DNA of 64,000 nt from Bradyrhizobium sp. C9 (GTDB lineage: Bacteria; Pseudomonadota; Alphaproteobacteria; Rhizobiales; Xanthobacteraceae). The position numbers and the translations under genes are program-made. The notes below the pieces were generated by a model. That model was not told where the DNA came from. It did no database searches and worked only from the letters and a program-made list of their open reading frames with translations. The DNA lies in assembly GCF_002532045.1 (NCBI RefSeq), contig NZ_NWTG01000001.1:620001-684000 (forward strand), written 5' to 3'. This document shows positions 63,601-64,000 of this stretch, one piece after another. The first letter of the stretch is position 1. Each line of letters opens with the position of its first letter.

Positions 63601-64000
63601 TCCGGCGCCGCCGGGCGGCCCTAGAGACATCGTTGTCGGGGCAACCGATCCCGTCGTGGTGAGCCGGCAGGCTCACCACGCTCTACATTTTCGCAGAGCA
63701 GCGATGCGTTAGCCTCCTGACGGCCGAAACGGCGTGCTCGGCCGGCGCATATTCGCAGCAGAGCCGTCTCTTTTTTGACGCTGAGACGAGCGCGCTCGGC
63801 AGACTGCGTCCGGCGTACCCGATCGGAGCGCACGGCTTCACCGTACTATGCCAAGGAAGTGAAGGTCGCCGCGGCTCTGCAGGTTGGCGTTTTGCCCGTC
63901 ATCGGGTAAATCCGCCGCTGCGGAACGGCTTTTGCAATGTCGATTCCTCTGCCCGGGGCGGGCTTCATTTCGGGAATGCTGCTTTTATGATCGCACTGGT
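63601..64000. other. 400 bases without a gene; one strong hairpin
   Basis: CGTGGTGAGCC (63655-63665) and GGCTCACCACG (63670-63680) form a perfect 11-bp stem with a 4-base loop, 54 bases after the receptor stop. It is probably a terminator without a clean T-run. No frame in the remainder has a ribosome binding site and family features; an ATG at 63987 may start a gene beyond the edge. Confidence 0.5.

Noticed and set aside
63987..64000. An ATG at the right edge that could begin a gene.
   Set aside because: Only four codons are visible and the nearest purine-rich stretch is too far upstream. It cannot be supported.

Overview
The window looks like chromosomal DNA of a Bradyrhizobium-type alphaproteobacterium. 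The grounds are a strongly GC-biased third codon position, many aromatic-degradation and ABC (Liv-type) uptake operons, a PHA synthase with a phasin, and several families of dispersed palindromic intergenic repeats of a kind I associate with Bradyrhizobium. There is no rRNA, tRNA, CRISPR array, transposase or prophage. The genus call is an inference from gene style, not from a marker gene.

Layout. 1-1412: the tail of a CYP102-type P450-reductase fusion and a spermidine-synthase-like protein. 1533-11347: an AraC regulator followed by what looks like one long operon for hydroxyquinol (resorcinol-type) catabolism: maleylacetate reductase, hydroxyquinol 1,2-dioxygenase, a TfdB-type FAD monooxygenase and a complete five-gene ABC importer. 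A direct repeat (2475-2510) and a leader hairpin that buries the ribosome binding site (2537-2583) precede it. 11381-18306: two minus-strand genes, a class III PHA synthase with a very short PhaE-like partner, a GNAT protein, a phasin with a putative PhaR site, a DUF445 protein and a hydrolase. 18399-25025: the phenylacetate cluster paaX, paaABCDE, paaI, paaK. 25062-27688: an amidase and a YeeE/YedE sulfur-type transporter.

27689-29507 is the one clearly accessory-looking stretch. It is lower in GC, holds three small unknown genes, and is closed by a second, diverged copy of the last 128 bases of the yeeE gene. 29827-34887 holds a small secreted protein, an EamA exporter divergent from a MocR regulator, a hydrolase-OsmC fusion and a sulfite-oxidase-fold protein. 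34901-37816 is an MHS transporter, a cytochrome P450 and its [3Fe-4S] ferredoxin. 38082-45838 carries a haloacid dehalogenase, two TetR regulators, two SDRs (one without the catalytic lysine), a second amidase, a kynurenine-formamidase-like hydrolase and a tartrate dehydrogenase.

46143-55013 is the most interesting unit. A LysR regulator with an M20 amidohydrolase and a D-2-hydroxyacid dehydrogenase is divergent from a DUF1445 hydro-lyase and a second complete Liv-type importer. A perfect 21-bp palindrome lies between the two arms. I read this as a possibly undescribed catabolic module for an amino-acid-like amide. 55998-59840 is a threonate pathway (otnC, ltnD, otnI, otnK). 60019-63600 holds two tandem chemoreceptors with closely similar signalling halves. 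Palindromic repeats sit at three convergent gene junctions and also inside two operons (paaB/paaC, and binding protein/permease), where they may tune expression.
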